From positions 3,887,501 to 3,951,500 of the forward strand of contig NZ_CP016449.1 in the NCBI RefSeq assembly GCF_001713375.1: 64,000 nucleotides of DNA, written 5' to 3'. The notes below the pieces were generated by a model. It made no database searches. It saw only the letters and a list, made by a program, of their open reading frames with translations, and was not told the origin of the DNA. Every line of letters begins with the position of its first letter. Position 1 is the stretch's first letter. This document shows, piece after piece, positions 62,735-64,000 of this stretch. The stretch comes from Hydrogenophaga sp. RAC07 (lineage in GTDB: Bacteria; Pseudomonadota; Gammaproteobacteria; Burkholderiales; Burkholderiaceae_C). Made by a program: the position numbers and the translations under genes.

Positions 62735-64000
62735 CACCGGTTCTTTGCCGGCGCCGAGCAGCGCGCCCACGATCTGCGCCACGCGCTTCTGCTCCAGCCG
62801 CCCGGCCTCCACCCACACCACACGCCCCGCCGGCGCCAAGGCCAGATCGGCCAGCGCGGTGCCACGGTCGGTGCTCGCGTCGAACAAGAGCACCACACGC
62901 TGCAGGTGCGCCGCGGTGGCGAGCACGCCGAGTTCGTGGCGGCAGCCCTGGTTGCGCGCCTGAAAGCCGCGCAGGTCCATCAGCACCACGTCGGCCTGCG
63001 CCACCAGCGCGGCCAGGGCCTGCTGCCAGGTGCTGTCGAAGCAATAACACTCGTTGACGCGGTAGCGGCCGTCGGGGTCGGGCGCGAGGTCGAAGTCGCG
63101 CAGGCGCTCGGCCACCTGCGCCTCGTTGGCCACAAACCGGTCGGCCAGGCGCCCGTTGAGGAAGGTGAACACGTCGTCCGGGTCGATGGTGCGGCTGAGC
63201 AGGTCGGTGCCGGCGATCAGCACCGTGTTGCCCGAGTGGCGCCAGCGCTCCACCACCCGGTCGAACAAGGTCTGCACACCCGCGTCCTGCTGGAACACGC
63301 GCAGCACCAGCAGCGTGGGCGGTGCGCCGCGCGGCGCCAGCCAGCCGCGCAGGCCCCAGGCCGCCAGCGGAATCCACAACCAGGGGAGGAACTGGGTGAG
63401 CGCGATCCAGCCCACGCCCTGCAGCGCCGGCAAGGCCGAGGCAGCCAGCACCACCAGCCAGTAGGCTGCGAGCAGGTACCAGAGGTCGGAGAAACGCTTG
63501 GCCCGGTAGGCGCGAGCCAGCGCACGGGCGATGGCCCAGGCCGGCCAGGCGAGCAGCACCCACGGAGACAGCGCCATCAGCACGATGGCGGGCCAGGCCC
63601 CCACGGCACCCACCAACCAGATCACCCACGCGGGCGGGTCCTGCACGCCGCTCACCATCACCTGCAGCGCAAGCACCGACGAGGCCGCCAGCAGCATGAA
63701 GATGGGCAACAGGTACGGCGCCACCGCACGGATGCGGCCGCTGGCACCGATCACCAGCGTGACCACCACCGGCAACAGCACCAGCCCCCCCAGCCAGCCC
63801 AACGAGGTGGCCAAAGGCTGCGGCGACACGGAGCGCCACAGCGTGAGCGCCAGCATGGCCAGCAAATAGAGCCCGATGGCGCCCAGCGTGCGCAGCCACG
63901 ACCAGCGCCGCACCAGCCCCCAGGTCAGCGCCATGGGCCAGGCGTAGACCACGCCCAGCGTGAGCGCGCGGCCCACGCTGAGCAGTTCGGCGCCGTAGAC
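62705..64000 (-). CDS. Membrane protein with C-terminal Rossmann/TIR-like domain (5' end outside window)
   Basis: The frame is open to the right edge; a GTG at 63976 is in frame but codons upstream (YGAELLS...) remain open, so the true start is probably outside. The first 220 visible residues form about seven hydrophobic helices. The soluble C-terminal 200 residues begin TLLVLRVFQQDAGVQTLFDRVVERW and contain GNTVLIAGTDLLSRTIDPDDVFTFL and QADVVLMDLRGFQARNQGCRHELGVL, then VVLLFDASTDRGTAL. The alternating strand/helix pattern with VVLMDLRGF and GCRHEL resembles a TIR-like or nucleotide-binding fold. No family is recognised. It overlaps thiL by 30 bp. Confidence 0.72.
   Translation of the reverse strand, partial: VYGAELLSVGRALTLGVVYAWPMALTWGLVRRWSWLRTLGAIGLYLLAMLALTLWRSVSPQPLATSLGWLGGLVLLPVVVTLVIGASGRIRAVAPYLLPIFMLLAASSVLALQVMVSGVQDPPAWVIWLVGAVGAWPAIVLMALSPWVLLAWPAWAIARALARAYRAKRFSDLWYLLAAYWLVVLAASALPALQGVGWIALTQFLPWLWIPLAAWGLRGWLAPRGAPPTLLVLRVFQQDAGVQTLFDRVVERWRHSGNTVLIAGTDLLSRTIDPDDVFTFLNGRLADRFVANEAQVAERLRDFDLAPDPDGRYRVNECYCFDSTWQQALAALVAQADVVLMDLRGFQARNQGCRHELGVLATAAHLQRVVLLFDASTDRGTALADLALAPAGRVVWVEAGRLEQKRVAQIVGALLGAGKEPVSGEVVEAAR

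Overview
The window is a high-GC bacterial chromosome segment, most likely from a beta-proteobacterium of the family Comamonadaceae (Hydrogenophaga/Acidovorax-like). This is inferred from gene content and order (NtrY-NtrX next to rsmB, the tRNA-tuf-secE-nusG-rplKAJL-rpoBC cluster, a trpEGDC operon with ung) and from GC-rich palindromic repeats of a style I associate with that family. I see no insertion sequence, prophage, CRISPR array or rRNA operon. Both edges cut genes: an ABC-F ATPase on the left and a membrane protein on the right.

Layout. 1-16.4 kb: the ABC-F end, a PAS/HisKA/REC/Hpt hybrid kinase, and a MocR-type regulator divergent from a tight seven-gene operon (LysE exporter, EamA transporter, aminotransferase, GST, PhzF-like, VOC, threonine-dehydratase-like). 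Then come a membrane hybrid kinase, a histidine phosphatase, and creatininase-like and cyclopropane synthase genes. 16.6-28.8 kb: a DsbD-type reductase with a periplasmic redoxin, hemE, an AT-richer gap with DnaA-box-like sites, priA, a pseudo-receiver/GAF pair, an AEC transporter, rep helicase and small envelope or unknown proteins. 28.9-36 kb (minus strand): lemA, an M48 protease, rsmB, a DUF4390 gene, ntrY, ntrX and tRNA-Phe. 36-50.2 kb (minus strand): the information-processing cluster tRNA-Tyr/Gly/Thr-tuf-tRNA-Trp-secE-nusG-rplKAJL-rpoBC, ending in a strong terminator. 50.2-57.1 kb (minus strand): a trp operon, trpL(leader)-trpE-trpG-ltaE-lysE-trpD-trpC-ung. 57.2-64 kb: a chalcone-isomerase-like protein, rpe-gph, apaG, a 'SpecificRecomb' membrane protein, thiL and the edge gene.

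Most interesting: (1) a family of roughly 78-bp, three-hairpin GC-rich elements. One copy lies in frame inside ltaE, adding about 29 residues just before the PLP lysine. One sits on the trpG/ltaE start-stop junction and one forms the N-terminus of gph. The arms of the largest hairpin differ between copies but stay fully complementary, and the copies are stop-free in three different reading frames. A related element separates rpoB from rpoC. (2) An unreported-looking trp leader peptide (27 aa, Trp-Pro-Trp near its end) with attenuator-like hairpins upstream of trpE, possibly translated from a nearly leaderless transcript. (3) The MocR-controlled seven-gene operon of unknown substrate, with a 7-bp inverted-repeat operator candidate. 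Coordinates and motifs were read directly from the sequence. Family assignments rest on motif recognition without database searches.
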